64,000 nucleotides of DNA from an uncultured Acidimicrobiales bacterium (GCA_951813555.1 OX638344.1:2199076-2263075); one strand, 5' to 3'. Shown: positions 16,131 through 26,445, counted from the stretch's first letter. The notes: generated from the letters alone by a model not told the origin. A program made the numbers and translations.

Positions 16131-17549
16131 TCAGTGGACGCGCACCAAGCGCAGCACGTCGGTGGCCTCGGTCATGCCGGCAACCACCGCCACCACATCA
16201 CCGGCTCCGACGTGACCTGCCTCTTTGGCCATGTCTAGGGCCTCGGCCACCCGGGCCTCATAGCTGCCCACCTCGCAGGCCAGCATGGGGGTAACCCCCC
16301 AGCTCAGTGTTAGCTGCTGGACGGTGCGTTCCGAGGTGCTGAAACCCAAAATGGCTGCTTGGGGGCGGAAACGGGCCATCGAACGTACGGTGAATCCGGA
16401 GGCCGAAATGCACACGATGGCCGCCAAGTTGAGCTCGTTGGCCGCGGTGGCTGCCGCGCCGGTCATGGCGTCAGTCACCGAGGTGGGGGCGTCCACGTCG
16501 GTCATGCGCAAGCGACGGATGTTCTCCCCCCAGCGCACATAGTCGAACTCTTCGTCAGCCCGCTCGGCGATGCGGGCCATCGTGGCCACCGTGGCCGCTG
16601 GGTGGGCGCCGATGGCCGTCTCGGCCGAGAGCATGACCGCACTAGTGCCGTCAAACACCGCGTTGGCCACATCGGATACCTCCGCTCGGGTCGGGGTCGA
16701 TGCCTGGACCATGGAATCCAGCATCTGGGTGGCGGTGATCACCGGCAAGCCGCCCGCGATGCAATCTCGGATGATCCGCTTTTGAAGGTGCGGGGTCTCT
16801 TCCATCAGGCACTCGGTGCCCAAATCGCCGCGAGCCACCATGATTCCCGCCGAGGCCTCGATGATGTCTTCGAGGTTGTGCACGGCTGCTTGGGTCTCGA
16901 TCTTGGCGATAACCAGCGGGCCAGTGGGATGGGGCTCGACGCCGACCCGGCGGATGTCGTCGCCCGACCGAACGAACGAGACGGCCACCATGTCCACCGA
17001 GTTGCTCACGAATGCGTCCAGATTCCGCAGGTCTTCGGGCGTGGGTGTGGACATGCTGAGGCGGTCGGATGGTATGCGGAACCCGGGCCGCCCATGGATC
17101 ACGTCGCCGTGGAGGACTCGGGCAGTGGCTTGGTCGTCGGAAATGTCGACCATTTCCAACAGCACCTGTCCGTCGCCGAGGGCCACTTGGTCGCCGATGG
17201 CAATGTCGTGAAAGAGGTTCTCGTAGTCCACTTCCACCACTTCGGCGGTGCTCACAGTGTCGCCGATCCTGATCCCCACCTCGGAATGGGCCCGCAGCTC
17301 AACGCCTTCATGCCCAAAGCTGGCCGTGCGCACTTTCGGACCGGGCAAGTCCACCAGGATTCCCACCCGCCGGCCGGCTTCTTGGGCCACCTGCCGCACG
17401 TAGTGCATCCGCCCTAGGGCCTCCTCCAGCGTTCCATGGGCCAGGCCGATGCGAGCCACGTCCATGCCGGCGTCCACCATGGCTCGCAGCATTTGCGGGG
17501 ATTCCGACGCCGGGCCAATCGTGGCGATGATCTTGGTGCGTCGGGTCAC
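16131..17549 (-). CDS. pyk: Pyruvate kinase with unusual phosphate/K+ site
   Basis: Last step of glycolysis: phosphoenolpyruvate plus ADP to pyruvate plus ATP. 472 residues. KIIATIGPASES opens the barrel; VDLPGPKVR, VAVSFVRSGDDI, IAKIET, MVARGDLGTE and PVITATQMLDSM are all present. Two oddities stand out. The conserved R-L-N-F-S-H-G is R-I-G-L-A-H-G, so the Asn and Ser that normally bind phosphate/K+ are Gly and Ala. The D-L-x-G-P-K pattern (Leu and Lys where K+-dependent enzymes have Thr and Glu) is that of K+-independent kinases. The catalytic Lys in AKIET and the Mg-binding acids are retained, so it is probably active. Confidence 0.9.
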   Translation of the reverse strand: MTRRTKIIATIGPASESPQMLRAMVDAGMDVARIGLAHGTLEEALGRMHYVRQVAQEAGRRVGILVDLPGPKVRTASFGHEGVELRAHSEVGIRIGDTVSTAEVVEVDYENLFHDIAIGDQVALGDGQVLLEMVDISDDQATARVLHGDVIHGRPGFRIPSDRLSMSTPTPEDLRNLDAFVSNSVDMVAVSFVRSGDDIRRVGVEPHPTGPLVIAKIETQAAVHNLEDIIEASAGIMVARGDLGTECLMEETPHLQKRIIRDCIAGGLPVITATQMLDSMVQASTPTRAEVSDVANAVFDGTSAVMLSAETAIGAHPAATVATMARIAERADEEFDYVRWGENIRRLRMTDVDAPTSVTDAMTGAAATAANELNLAAIVCISASGFTVRSMARFRPQAAILGFSTSERTVQQLTLSWGVTPMLACEVGSYEARVAEALDMAKEAGHVGAGDVVAVVAGMTEATDVLRLVRVH

Positions 17550-17629
17550 AGGCTCTAACGCTACCGCCCGATCAGGCCGACTTTGCGGTCTACGAGGGCT
17601 TGCTAACCTGCGGTTACCGCTGGATTCGG

Positions 17630-18415
17630 CTAGTTCATGCGGGCCCGGGCGCGGGCGGCCAACTGCCGAAGCTGCTTTTCATCGTCATTCTCCGCGGCCT
17701 GGGCCAGCGCCTCGAACCGGCGGGCCGCCTCTTCGAACCGTCCCCGCTCCATGTTGATCAGACCAAGCTGCTTGGCCTCCTCAGCAGGGGCCGAGGGGCA
17801 CATCGTCCGCAACTCCAGTACCCACTCCAGATTGGCGTAGTCCCGGCGCTGGGCGTAGATGGCCCGAAGATTCCCCAGTATCCGCTCCATGATCGACGAA
17901 TCGTCTACCGGGGCCAAGAATGCGGGATGGAATCCCTTCTGCCCTCCGGTGATCTGGTGGAAGAGCTCTTCGCATCCCTGGGCATCGAGCAACGCGCCAC
18001 CGGCGAACACGTCGATGTAGGTGTCGGGCTCGTTCCGGTCCCGGATCAAGAAGTGGCCGGGCAGTCCGATTCCCTCGAACTCATAGCCCATGCGGGCTCC
18101 TACTGCGATGGTCAGCACGGCGAGGCTGATGGGTATCCCGGTGCGCCGGCGCATGACTTCGTTCAGAAACGAGTTGCGGGGGTCGTAGTAGTCCGTCCGG
18201 TTCCCGTAGAACCCCAGCCCGCTGAACAGCGAGTGCAGCATTTGGCTCCGACTGGAGCGGTCGCAGCTATCGGCGAGAGAGTCCAGCCGGTCGAGTTCAG
18301 CGTCGAAGTCCATATCTGGGCAGCCGTGGGCGGCAATGCACAGTGCCCCCTCATGGAGGGCGAATTCCTCGTGCTCAAGCAGTTGCCTGAATCTTGCGGC
18401 CGGCTCCCATCCCAC
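17630..18415 (-). CDS. SirB1/transglutaminase-like protein with helical C-terminal repeat
   Basis: A 261-residue member of the SirB1 group: SFLNEVMRRRTGIPISLAV, then GIGLPGHFLIR, which carries the His of the transglutaminase-like fold. The catalytic Cys position of true transglutaminases is not obvious. The C-terminus (about 185-261) is a TPR-like helical stretch (LRAIYAQRRDYANLEWVLEL, GRFEEAARRFEALAQ). The start is the GTG at 18413-18415 with a TAGATT box 8 nt upstream. Divergent from the glycerophosphodiesterase gene with only 37 bp between starts. Function is unknown. Confidence 0.8.
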   Translation of the reverse strand: MGWEPAARFRQLLEHEEFALHEGALCIAAHGCPDMDFDAELDRLDSLADSCDRSSRSQMLHSLFSGLGFYGNRTDYYDPRNSFLNEVMRRRTGIPISLAVLTIAVGARMGYEFEGIGLPGHFLIRDRNEPDTYIDVFAGGALLDAQGCEELFHQITGGQKGFHPAFLAPVDDSSIMERILGNLRAIYAQRRDYANLEWVLELRTMCPSAPAEEAKQLGLINMERGRFEEAARRFEALAQAAENDDEKQLRQLAARARARMN

Positions 18416-18423
18416 AGTCAGTG

Positions 18424-18429
18424 AATCTA
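18424..18429 (-). promoter_or_regulatory. -10 box (TAGATT), leaderless promoter of the SirB1-like gene
   Basis: On the minus strand TAGATT ends 8 nt before the GTG. It lies 10 bp from the opposing box of the divergent gene. Confidence 0.4.
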
Positions 18430-18439
18430 CCCCGACCGC

Positions 18440-18445
18440 TAGACT
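18440..18445 (+). promoter_or_regulatory. -10 box (TAGACT), leaderless promoter of the glycerophosphodiesterase gene
   Basis: TAGACT ends 7 nt before the GTG at 18453, the same geometry as at 63733-63738 and 49881-49886. The two divergent genes share a 37-bp promoter interval. Confidence 0.45.
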
Positions 18446-18452
18446 CTCGCTG

Positions 18453-19208
18453 GTGTCCGCTTGGCCGTTCTTGGACCACGAGGGGCCGATACCCATTGCC
18501 CACCGGGGCGGGGCCGCGGAGGGGCCGGAGAACACCATGGCCGCGTTCTCAGCCGCCGTTGACCTTGGCTATCGCTACTTGGAGACCGATGTGCACGCCA
18601 CCTGCGATGGGGTGCTGGTGGCATTCCACGACGAGGGCTTGCAACGGCTCAGTGGTCGCCCGCAGGCCATCGCCGAATTGGCCTGGCGAGACTTGGAGAC
18701 GGTGCGGGTGGGCGGAGGACAGACTATTCCCCGCTTCGAGGAGCTGCTGGAGGCCTGGCCCGATGTCAGGATCGCGGTCGACCCCAAGCACGACCAGGCC
18801 ACTGAACCGCTGATCGAAGCTCTGAAACGGGCCGACGCCATCGACCGGGTCTGTGTCGGATCATTCTCCGGGCGCCGACTGGCGACCGCGCGGCGCCTGG
18901 GCGGACCCCGGCTGTGCACCGGCCTCAGCCCGAAGGAGGTCGGCCAGCTCCAAGCCGCGGCCACCGGGCTGCCCGTGCGCATCAAAGCCGGGGCGTGCGC
19001 CCAAGTGCCCCCCATGGCGAAGGGTGTGCCACTGGTCTACAAGCGGTTTGTCGAGGCTGCCCACGCCCGAAGGCTGGCGGTGCATGTGTGGACCGTTGAT
19101 GATGCCGACGAGATGCACCGCTTGCTGGATCTCGGGGTGGACGGCATCATGACCGACCGCCCCACTGTGCTGCGCGAGGTTTTGATGGCGCGCGGGGCTT
19201 GGTTCTGA
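18453..19208 (+). CDS. Glycerophosphodiester phosphodiesterase
   Basis: Hydrolyses deacylated phospholipids to glycerol-3-phosphate and an alcohol. 251 residues, a GDPD TIM barrel. IAHRGGAAEGPENT carries the catalytic His and metal Glu, LETDVHATCDGVLVAFHDEGL the metal acids and second His, and VHVWTVDDADEM with LGVDGIMTDRP the C-terminal signature. No signal peptide, so it is a cytoplasmic type. The GTG start at 18453 is fixed by the -10 box 7 nt upstream; a longer frame upstream would run through the divergent gene. Confidence 0.88.
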   Translation: MSAWPFLDHEGPIPIAHRGGAAEGPENTMAAFSAAVDLGYRYLETDVHATCDGVLVAFHDEGLQRLSGRPQAIAELAWRDLETVRVGGGQTIPRFEELLEAWPDVRIAVDPKHDQATEPLIEALKRADAIDRVCVGSFSGRRLATARRLGGPRLCTGLSPKEVGQLQAAATGLPVRIKAGACAQVPPMAKGVPLVYKRFVEAAHARRLAVHVWTVDDADEMHRLLDLGVDGIMTDRPTVLREVLMARGAWF

Positions 19209-19315
19209 AGGGTCGTTTAGGGCCAGAAATCGGGCTGATCTCTGTGGTTAATTCTAGGTTTCCTGGGGATTTCTACTCACAGCAGTGGAAAACCCTGTGG
19301 ATTTCGTTTTTCCCC
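19209..19315. other. Intergenic spacer, no gene seen
   Basis: About 107 bp between the phosphodiesterase and the predicted RNA promoter. It holds GTGGAAAACCCTGTGG, an imperfect palindrome-like stretch, and a T-rich run (TTTCGTTTTTCCCC) that might end transcription of the upstream gene. No reading frame is supported. Confidence 0.4.
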
Positions 19316-19343
19316 TTGACCTGGCCTTATGGCGCGCTATGGT
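19316..19343 (+). promoter_or_regulatory. Sigma-70-type promoter (TTGACC-16 bp-TATGGT)
   Basis: The -35 TTGACC (19316-19321) and -10 TATGGT (19338-19343) are separated by 16 bp, the best vegetative promoter in the window. Transcription would start near 19350, at the head of a non-coding, purine-rich, fold-prone stretch. Confidence 0.55.
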
Positions 19344-19349
19344 GTGCCC

Positions 19350-19655
19350 ACCTACCAGAGACAAGCGGAGTTAGCTGAAAGAGCAGGAGTCCGAAAGGGC
19401 GAGAGTTCGACAGAGTTCCGCAGGGCCGCTGGAACGGGCCGAGGAAGTCGGTGGCACCACCGAAAGCCGAGGGCCGGGAAGGAGGCCAGGTGCCGCGAGG
19501 AACTGGGAGGTAGGGACCGGGGAGCCGGAGGGCGCAAGCCAGCCGGAGCGCCGGGACCGAACGGGACGGCCCCGAGAAGTCGACCGGTTTCGGCCGGGAG
19601 GCTACTCGGGGCTTCCTGCTTTTCAGGCTTCCCGTTGCTCGGGGTCTTCTGCTCT
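19350..19655 (+). ncRNA. Candidate structured RNA, about 300 nt, family unknown
   Basis: The stretch has no supported gene on either strand, yet sits behind a strong promoter. It is purine-rich on the plus strand and full of short stems. These include TCGGTG/CACCGA (19448-19463) and a GCAA-tetraloop hairpin GGC-GCAA-GCC nested in CCGG/CCGG (19525-19546). An 8-bp stem GCCCCGAG (19569-19576)/CTCGGGGC (19605-19612) crosses a stem GGGAGGC (19596-19602)/GCTTCCC (19627-19633). The last two would form a pseudoknot or two exclusive folds. A pyrimidine-rich tail (CTTCTGCTCTTTT) follows. I could not match it to RNase P, tmRNA, SRP or 6S RNA. It may be an independent RNA or a leader regulating the hydrolase gene at 19684. 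Confidence 0.45.
19596..19655 (+). terminator. Possible terminator at the end of the candidate RNA
   Basis: GGGAGGC pairs with GCTTCCC (one G-T pair), an inner CCTG/CAGG hairpin lies in the loop, and CTTCTGCTCTTTT follows. The U-tract is imperfect, and the 5' arm overlaps the loop of the competing GCCCCGAG/CTCGGGGC stem, so termination could be conditional. Confidence 0.35.
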
Positions 19656-19670
19656 TTTGCGCGGGAACAC

Positions 19671-19676
19671 TAGGGT
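19671..19676 (+). promoter_or_regulatory. -10 box (TAGGGT), leaderless promoter of the hydrolase gene
   Basis: TAGGGT ends 7 nt before the GTG at 19684, matching the spacing of other leaderless genes here. If real, the hydrolase is transcribed independently of the candidate RNA. Confidence 0.35.
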
Positions 19677-19683
19677 GAGCGCG

Positions 19684-20367
19684 GTGAGCGGACCTGCGGT
19701 CGCACTGCTGCACGGGCTAGCCGGTTCGGCCCGGCGAACTTGGGGGGACAACGCTTGGTTCGACCTGCTGGCCGACGCTGGCCGCGAAGTGATCGGCGTC
19801 GACCTGATGGGCCATGGCACCGCCCCCAAGCCCCACCATCCCGAGGGCTACGCCGAATTCGAGCAGCATGTGATCGACCACTTTCCCGAAGAGGCCATCG
19901 ACGCCATCGGGTTCTCGCTGGGGGCCTACACCCTGTTGTCCATTGCCTCCCGGACACCCGAGCGATTTCGCAGGCTGGTGGTATCCGGGGTGGGCAAGAA
20001 CCTGTTCGAGCGAGACGAGGGCCACAGCCGCATGATCCTGCACGCGGTGACCGGCGAGCCCGACCCCGAGAACCCTGAGGCCCTCCACTTCTCCACCCTG
20101 GCCGACGACCCCGAAGCCGACCGGGAGGCCCTGGCCGCGCTGCTAGCCAGCCGCACCGCCTTCGACACCGACTGCCTGGCCGCCGTCGCCGTGCCCACCC
20201 TGGTGGTGGTGGGCGACAAGGACTTCGCCCACCCCGCCGACCAGCTGGTGGGGGCCCTCCCCGACGCCCGCCTGGTCGTCCTCCGGGGTGTCGACCACTT
20301 CGCCACCCCCAAGTCCTTCGACTTCATCGACGCCGCCTTGGGCTTCCTCGACGCCCGGCCCTTCTAG
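19684..20367 (+). CDS. Alpha/beta hydrolase
   Basis: A 227-residue alpha/beta hydrolase. The oxyanion region is VALLHGLAGSARRTW, the nucleophile elbow is IGFSLGAYTLL (Ser), the acid is probably in VVVGDKDFAHP and the His in GVDHFATP. Compact, with a short cap domain (about 110-160). The substrate cannot be inferred. The GTG at 19684 was preferred over GTG 19675 and TTG 19657 because of the TAGGGT box 7 nt upstream. It ends 2 bp before the convergent gltD stop codon. Confidence 0.82.
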   Translation: MSGPAVALLHGLAGSARRTWGDNAWFDLLADAGREVIGVDLMGHGTAPKPHHPEGYAEFEQHVIDHFPEEAIDAIGFSLGAYTLLSIASRTPERFRRLVVSGVGKNLFERDEGHSRMILHAVTGEPDPENPEALHFSTLADDPEADREALAALLASRTAFDTDCLAAVAVPTLVVVGDKDFAHPADQLVGALPDARLVVLRGVDHFATPKSFDFIDAALGFLDARPF

Positions 20368-20369
20368 AG

Positions 20370-21830
20370 TCAGCGGAGCTGCTGGGCCGTCGGCATCAGG
20401 GGTGCGGGCAGGAGGGTGTCGCCGGTCAGGTATTGATCTACGGCCGCGGCGCAGGCCCGGCCCTCGGCGATTGCCCACACGATGAGACTCTGACCTCGGC
20501 CCGTGTCGCCGGCTGCGAAGACGCCAGGCACGGTGGTCATCCAGTTGTCGTCGCGGGCCACGTTGCCCCGGGCGGTGATCTCTACTCCTAGGTCGTCCAG
20601 CAGACCGCCGGTTTCGGGCCCGGTGAACCCGAGGGCCAGGAGCACCAGATCGGCTTGGAACTCCCGCTCGGTGCCCTCGATCGGGTCGAACCTCATGCGC
20701 CCGCCCTCGAAGGACTGCTGCACGTCGATCGTGTGCAGCGCCTCCACCTCGCCGCCCGATCCGGTGAACTCCACGGTGTTGATGGCGTAGATCTGGGTGC
20801 CTCCCTCCTCATGGGCCGACGACGACCGGTATATGAGCGGCCACGTCGGCCAAGGTGTGGAGTCGTCCCGCTCTTCGGGCGGGCGGGGCAAGATCTCGAA
20901 CTGGTGGATGGAGGCCGCACCGTGGCGGTGGGCGGTGCCCAGGCAGTCGGCGCCGGTGTCGCCCCCGCCGATGATGATCACACGTTTGCCCGCGGCCGAG
21001 AACGGGTGTTCGTCCAGGTCGCCCTCCTGAACTCGGTTGGCCGGGGGCAGGTACTCCATAGCCTGGTAGATGCCCTTCAGCTCCCGGCCGGGAATGGGCA
21101 GGTCTCGCCACTGGGTAGCCCCGCCGGCCAGCACGACAGCGTCGTATTGACCGGTGAGCTCGGCCGCACTGATGTCGATCCCCACGTTCACCCCCGCATT
21201 GAACACCGTGCCCTCGGCCTCCATCTGGGCCAGCCGGCGGTCGAGATGGCGCTTTTCCATCTTGAACTCGGGGATGCCGTAGCGCAGCAACCCGCCGATG
21301 CGGTCGGCCCGCTCGAACACCTCCACGTCGTGGCCCGCCCGGGTGAGTTGTTGGGCGGTGGCCAGCCCGGCCGGCCCCGACCCCACCACGGCCACTGATC
21401 GGCCGGTGCGATCGTCGCACACCACTGGGGTGATCCACCCCTCCTCCCAGGCCCGGTCCACGATCTCGACCTCGACCTGCTTGATGGTCACCGGATCCTC
21501 GTTGATGCCCAGCACGCAGGCCGCCTCGCACGGCGCGGGGCACAGCCTCCCGGTGAACTCGGGAAAGTTGTTGGTGGCGTGCAGCCGCTCGATGGCCTCC
21601 CGCCAGTGGTCCCTGTAGACGAGGTCGTTCCAGTCGGGGATCAGGTTGCCCAGCGGGCAGCCGTTGTTGCAGAAAGGGATGCCGCAATCCATGCAGCGGG
21701 ACGCTTGGGTGCGCACCGACTCGGCGTCGAAGTCCTTGTAGACCTCGTGCCAGTCCTTGATCCGCACTGGCACGGGACGGCGCACCGGCAGCTCCCGCCC
21801 GTGCTTGATGAACCCTCGGATATCACCCAT
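20370..21830 (-). CDS. gltD: Glutamate synthase small subunit (NAD(P)H-dependent GOGAT)
   Basis: Delivers electrons from NAD(P)H to the large subunit for glutamate formation. 486 residues. The N-terminal Fe-S domain has [20 protein letters not shown] and later [12 protein letters not shown] binding is [20 protein letters not shown](P)H binding is [15 protein letters not shown], and [19 protein letters not shown] ends the FAD site. The start overlaps the gltB stop by 8 bp, so the two are coupled. Length is normal for the family. Confidence 0.93.
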   Translation of the reverse strand: MGDIRGFIKHGRELPVRRPVPVRIKDWHEVYKDFDAESVRTQASRCMDCGIPFCNNGCPLGNLIPDWNDLVYRDHWREAIERLHATNNFPEFTGRLCPAPCEAACVLGINEDPVTIKQVEVEIVDRAWEEGWITPVVCDDRTGRSVAVVGSGPAGLATAQQLTRAGHDVEVFERADRIGGLLRYGIPEFKMEKRHLDRRLAQMEAEGTVFNAGVNVGIDISAAELTGQYDAVVLAGGATQWRDLPIPGRELKGIYQAMEYLPPANRVQEGDLDEHPFSAAGKRVIIIGGGDTGADCLGTAHRHGAASIHQFEILPRPPEERDDSTPWPTWPLIYRSSSAHEEGGTQIYAINTVEFTGSGGEVEALHTIDVQQSFEGGRMRFDPIEGTEREFQADLVLLALGFTGPETGGLLDDLGVEITARGNVARDDNWMTTVPGVFAAGDTGRGQSLIVWAIAEGRACAAAVDQYLTGDTLLPAPLMPTAQQLR

Positions 21831-24800
21831 GAGCGGCCGCCATTATGGCTGCTTCGGCGTCGGTCCCGGTCCTCTCGGCCTCGGCCAGCGCACTAAGCAC
21901 CCGCTTGTAGTCCTTGGGCATTACCCTCACGAATCGGTCGGCCTCGGTGGCCCAATTGGCCAGGATCCGCTCGGCCACCGTGGAGTCGGTGTCCACCATG
22001 TGCCGGCTGATCCGGTCCCGCAGCCACTCCCGGTCGTTTTGGTCCAACGCCTCGAGGTCCACCATCTCCGGGTTCACTTTGGGGGGGAACACGCCGCCGG
22101 GGTCGTACACATAGGCGATGCCGCCCGACATTCCCGCGCCGAAGTTACGCCCGGTGGGGCCGAGCACCACGGCCCGACCGCCGGTCATGTACTCGCAGCC
22201 GTGGTCGCCCACGCCCTCGACCACCGCCACGGCCCCGGAGTTGCGGACGCAGAAGCGCTCCCCCACCAGCCCTCGCAGGAACAGCTCGCCGCTGGTGGCG
22301 CCGTAGCCGATCACGTTGCCGGCGATCACGTTCTCCTCGGGAGCGAACTGGGCCCGAGGGAAGGTGGTGACGATAATGCGCCCGCCCGACAGGCCCTTGC
22401 CCACGTAGTCGTTGGCGTCGCCGGTCAGCTTCATGGTGATGCCCCGGGGCAGAAACGCCCCGAAGCTGTTGCCGGCCGATCCGGTGAAGTTGATGCGGAT
22501 GGTGTCGTCGGGCAGGCCGTCGGCCCCCCACTTGGTGGTCACGTTGAAGCCGAGCATGGTGCCCACCGTGCGGTTCACGTTGCCGATGGGCAGGTCGATC
22601 TCCACCGGGAGGCCGTCTTCCAAGGCAGACTCGGCCATCAAGATGAGCTGCTGGTCGAGAGCGCGGTCGAGGCCGTGGTCCTGGGGTTGCGTGCAGTGCC
22701 GGTCGGCGTCGGAGTCGATGTCGGGGGCGTACAAGATGGGCGACAAATCGAGCCCGGCCGCCTTCCAGTGGTCCACCGCATCGCTCACGTCCAGGCACTC
22801 CACCTGCCCGACGGCTTCGGCCAGGGTGCGGAAGCCGAGCATGGCCAGCATCTCGCGGACCTCCTCGGCGATGTACTCCATGAAATTGATGACGAACTCG
22901 GGCTCGCCGGTGAACTTCTTGCGCAGCTCGGGATCCTGGGTGGCCACCCCGACTGGGCAGGTGTCCAGATGGCAGACCCGCATCATGACGCACCCCATGA
23001 CCACCAACGGCGCAGTGGCGAACCCGAACTCCTCGGCCCCCAACAGGGCGGCGATCATCACGTCTCGGCCGGTCTTCAGCTGGCCGTCGGTCTGCACCAC
23101 GATCCGGTCCCGCAACCGGTTCAACAGCAGCGTCTGCTGGGTCTCGGCCAAGCCCAGCTCCCACGGGGTGCCGGCATGCTTGATTGAAGTAAGCGGCGAC
23201 GCCCCGGTGCCGCCGTCGTGGCCCGAGATCAGCACCACATCGGCATGGGCCTTGGAAACCCCGGCAGCCACCGTGCCCACGCCCAACTCCGACACCAGCT
23301 TCACGTGGATTCGGGCGGTGGGGTTGGCGTTCTTCAGGTCGTGGATGAGCTGGGCCAGGTCCTCTATGGAGTAGATGTCGTGGTGGGGCGGCGGGGAGAT
23401 GAGCCCAACGCCGGGGGTGGAGTAGCGGACCTCGGCGATCCACGGCCACACCTTGTGGCCGGGGAGCTGGCCGCCTTCGCCCGGCTTGGCCCCCTGGGCC
23501 ATCTTGATCTGGATGTCGTCGCCGTTGACCAGGTACTCGCTGGTCACCCCGAACCGCCCCGATGCGGCCTGTTTGATGGCTGACCGGCGCAGGTCGCCGT
23601 TGGGGTCGGGCACATAGCGGCGAGGGTCCTCGCCCCCCTCGCCGGTGTTCGACTTGCCCCCGATGCGGTTCATGGCGATGGCCAGGGTCTCGTGGGCCTC
23701 GGACGAGATCGACCCGTAAGACATGGCCCCGGTGGAGAACCGGGTGACGATGCTGGCCACAGGCTCCACCTCCTCGATGGGAATCGGCTCCCGCACCCCG
23801 GTGCGGAACCGAAACAGCCCCCGAAGGGTGGCCAGGCGCTCAGACTGGGCGTCCACCTTCTCGGTGTACTGCTTGAAGATGTCGTAGCGGCCCTCCCGGG
23901 TGGCGTGCTGGAGCTTGAACACCGTCTCGGGGTTGAACAGGTGGTACTCGCCCTCCCGCCGCCACTGGTACTCCCCTCCCCCTTCCAGGGTGCGGTGGGC
24001 CCGCTCGTCGGGGTTCTCGGGGAAGGCGATGCGGTGTCGCAGCCTGACCTCTTCGGCCAGCTGCGGGAAGCCGATGCCGCCGAGGCGGCTGACCGTGCCG
24101 GAGAAGCACTCCTGGATGATGGGGTGGCCTAGGCCGATGGCCTCGAAGATCTGCGCCCCCACGTACGACTTGACCGTGGAGATGCCCATCTTGGACATGA
24201 CCTTGAGCACACCCTTGTCGCAGGCCTTGATGTAGTTGTAGTGAGCCAGTTCCCTGTCGTCGTCGGGCGAGAAGCCGCACAACCCCTCGTCGATCATCTG
24301 GTCGATGGTCTCGAATGCCAGATACGGGTTGATGGCCGTGGCCCCGTAGGCCTGAAGCAGGCAGATGTGGTGTACCTCGCGGGCGTCGCCGGTCTCGACC
24401 ACCAACCCCACCCGGGTGCGGGTCTTCTCCCTGATGAGATGGTGATGCACCGCCGCGGTGGCCAGCAGCGACGGGATCGGCGCTGAGTCGGCGCTGGCTC
24501 CCCGATCTGACAGCACGATGATGTTCTTGCCCGATTCGATGGCCCGGCTGACCTGCTCGCGGATGCGCTGGATGGCGATGCGCAGCCCCGGCCCGCCGTC
24601 ATCCACCGCGTACAGGCAGGGCACCACCTCAGTGTGCCAGTGGTCGTGGCCGCCGGAGCCGTCTACTTCAACCAGATTGGCCAGCTGTTGATCGGTAATC
24701 ACAGGGTGGGGGGTGAAGATCTGGCGGCACGACTCGGGCTGGGGATCGAGAAGGTTGCCCTCGGGGCCTAACCAGCCGCAAGTGGCGGTGATGATCTCCT

Positions 24801-26445
24801 CCCGGATGGCGTCCAGCGGAGGGTTGGTGACCTGGGCGAAAAGCTGTTGGAAGTAGTCGTACAGCAGCCGCGACCGGTTGGACAGCACCGCCACCGGGGT
24901 GTCGGTGCCCATCGAGCCCAGGGCCTCCTTGCCGTCCCTGGCCATGGGGGCCAACAAGAGCTTCAGCTCCTCGTGGGTGTAGCCGAACATCTGCTGGCGC
25001 ACCAGCAGGGGCGACTCGTCGGGCTCGGGCAGGGGGCGTTCCGTCAGATCGTCTAGATCCACCTGGTTGTCGGCCAGCCACTGGCTGTAGGGATGGGCCG
25101 AGGCCAGCTTCTGCTTAATCTCGGTATCGCGCACGATGCGGCCCTCAGAGGTGTCGATCAAGAACATGCGACCGGGCTGCAAGCGGCCTTTCTCCACGAT
25201 GGCCGCCGGGTCGACGTCCATAACCCCTACCTCGGAGGCCATGATCACCAAATCGTCGTCGGTCACCCAGTAGCGGGAAGGGCGCAGGCCGTTGCGGTCG
25301 AGCACTGCCCCGATGAGGGTGCCGTCGCTGAACACGATGTCGGCCGGGCCGTCCCACGGCTCCATCAAAGAGGCGTAGTAGCGATAGAACGCTCGCAGCT
25401 CTGGCGACATCGACTCGTGGTTCTCCCACGGCTCGGGGATCATCATGAGCACCGCCTGGGGCAGCGAGTACCCGCCCATGAACAGCAGCTCCAACACTTG
25501 GTCGAAGCTGGCGGTGTCGCTAACTCCCTCGGGGCATACCGGGAACAGCCGCTCCAGGTCGCCGGGCAGATGGGGCGAGCTCAACAAGGCCTCTCGGGTC
25601 CGCATCCAGTTGCGGTTGCCCTGCACCGTGTTGATCTCGCCGTTGTGGGAGATGAAGCGGTAGGGATGGGCCAGCGACCACGACGGGAAGGTGTTGGTGG
25701 AAAACCGGGAGTGGATCATGGCCAGGGCGCTGGTTACCCGGGTGTCGCCCAGATCGGAGTAGAACTCGCCGAGCTGCGGGGTGGTGAGCATTCCCTTGTA
25801 GACGATGGTCCGGTTGGACAGGCTGGCGAAGTAGCCATAGGTCAGCTTGCGGGCCTTGGACCCCAGCGCGCCGGCATCGGCCTGGTCATCGGTCTCGTAG
25901 GTGACCTCGTTGCGGATCCGGGTGCGGACGATGTAGGCCCGTCGCATCAGCGCATCGGCGTCCAGGCCTTCGCCGGAGTAGAACGGCTGCCAGAACGACG
26001 GCATGGTGGCCAGCGCACCGGCCCCTAGCTCATCAGGGTTGGTGGGCACCTCCCGCCATCCCAGCGGGGTCAGTCCCTCCTCCGCCGCGATCTGGTCCAT
26101 GGCCGCCCGGGCGTGGGACGCCGCCTCGGGGGCGTCGGGAAGAAAGCCGATGCCGGTTGCGTAGGCCCCCGACTCGGGCAGGTCGAAGTCGCACACTTGG
26201 CGGTAGAAGTCGTCGGGCACCTGGATCAACAACCCTGCCCCGTCGCCGGTATTGACTTCGGCGCCCAGTGCCCCCCGGTGCTGGAGGTTGCACAGCGCGC
26301 CGTAGCCGACCGACACGATCTCGTGGCGCGGCCGGCCCTTCAAATCCACCAGGAACCCGACCCCACATCCATCGTGCTCGTTTCGGGGGTCGTAGAGACC
26401 CTGAGGGTATGGCAGTTCGGCGGTCTGCGGCGGCCGGTTCCTCAT
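21823..26445 (-). CDS. gltB: Glutamate synthase large subunit
   Basis: Converts glutamine plus 2-oxoglutarate to two glutamates, the nitrogen-assimilating half of GS-GOGAT. 1540 residues. A short propeptide precedes the class II amidotransferase cysteine ([10 protein letters not shown]). The central and FMN domains include [28 protein letters not shown] and [13 protein letters not shown], the 3Fe-4S motif is [13 protein letters not shown], and the C-terminal GXGXG beta-helix ends the protein. A GGAAAGGA ribosome site precedes the ATG. A TAAAAT box at 26509-26514 about 60 nt upstream may be its -10, giving a leader unlike the leaderless genes nearby. Confidence 0.95.
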   Translation of the reverse strand: MRNRPPQTAELPYPQGLYDPRNEHDGCGVGFLVDLKGRPRHEIVSVGYGALCNLQHRGALGAEVNTGDGAGLLIQVPDDFYRQVCDFDLPESGAYATGIGFLPDAPEAASHARAAMDQIAAEEGLTPLGWREVPTNPDELGAGALATMPSFWQPFYSGEGLDADALMRRAYIVRTRIRNEVTYETDDQADAGALGSKARKLTYGYFASLSNRTIVYKGMLTTPQLGEFYSDLGDTRVTSALAMIHSRFSTNTFPSWSLAHPYRFISHNGEINTVQGNRNWMRTREALLSSPHLPGDLERLFPVCPEGVSDTASFDQVLELLFMGGYSLPQAVLMMIPEPWENHESMSPELRAFYRYYASLMEPWDGPADIVFSDGTLIGAVLDRNGLRPSRYWVTDDDLVIMASEVGVMDVDPAAIVEKGRLQPGRMFLIDTSEGRIVRDTEIKQKLASAHPYSQWLADNQVDLDDLTERPLPEPDESPLLVRQQMFGYTHEELKLLLAPMARDGKEALGSMGTDTPVAVLSNRSRLLYDYFQQLFAQVTNPPLDAIREEIITATCGWLGPEGNLLDPQPESCRQIFTPHPVITDQQLANLVEVDGSGGHDHWHTEVVPCLYAVDDGGPGLRIAIQRIREQVSRAIESGKNIIVLSDRGASADSAPIPSLLATAAVHHHLIREKTRTRVGLVVETGDAREVHHICLLQAYGATAINPYLAFETIDQMIDEGLCGFSPDDDRELAHYNYIKACDKGVLKVMSKMGISTVKSYVGAQIFEAIGLGHPIIQECFSGTVSRLGGIGFPQLAEEVRLRHRIAFPENPDERAHRTLEGGGEYQWRREGEYHLFNPETVFKLQHATREGRYDIFKQYTEKVDAQSERLATLRGLFRFRTGVREPIPIEEVEPVASIVTRFSTGAMSYGSISSEAHETLAIAMNRIGGKSNTGEGGEDPRRYVPDPNGDLRRSAIKQAASGRFGVTSEYLVNGDDIQIKMAQGAKPGEGGQLPGHKVWPWIAEVRYSTPGVGLISPPPHHDIYSIEDLAQLIHDLKNANPTARIHVKLVSELGVGTVAAGVSKAHADVVLISGHDGGTGASPLTSIKHAGTPWELGLAETQQTLLLNRLRDRIVVQTDGQLKTGRDVMIAALLGAEEFGFATAPLVVMGCVMMRVCHLDTCPVGVATQDPELRKKFTGEPEFVINFMEYIAEEVREMLAMLGFRTLAEAVGQVECLDVSDAVDHWKAAGLDLSPILYAPDIDSDADRHCTQPQDHGLDRALDQQLILMAESALEDGLPVEIDLPIGNVNRTVGTMLGFNVTTKWGADGLPDDTIRINFTGSAGNSFGAFLPRGITMKLTGDANDYVGKGLSGGRIIVTTFPRAQFAPEENVIAGNVIGYGATSGELFLRGLVGERFCVRNSGAVAVVEGVGDHGCEYMTGGRAVVLGPTGRNFGAGMSGGIAYVYDPGGVFPPKVNPEMVDLEALDQNDREWLRDRISRHMVDTDSTVAERILANWATEADRFVRVMPKDYKRVLSALAEAERTGTDAEAAIMAAAHG

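Noticed and set aside
19440..19460. RNase P RNA, because of GAGGAAGTC resembling its conserved GAGGAAAGTCC core
   Set aside because: One base is missing, the following sequence does not match, and the downstream conserved ACAGAA and GGCTTA parts are absent.
19327..19713. 128-codon minus-strand frame over the candidate RNA
   Set aside because: It is Pro/Ser/Arg-rich, without motifs, and the promoter and purine bias point to the plus strand.
21823..26445. Several plus-strand frames of 100-470 codons opposite gltB and gltD
   Set aside because: They are GC-skew shadows rich in Gly, His, Val and Arg with no family match, opposite well-conserved enzymes.
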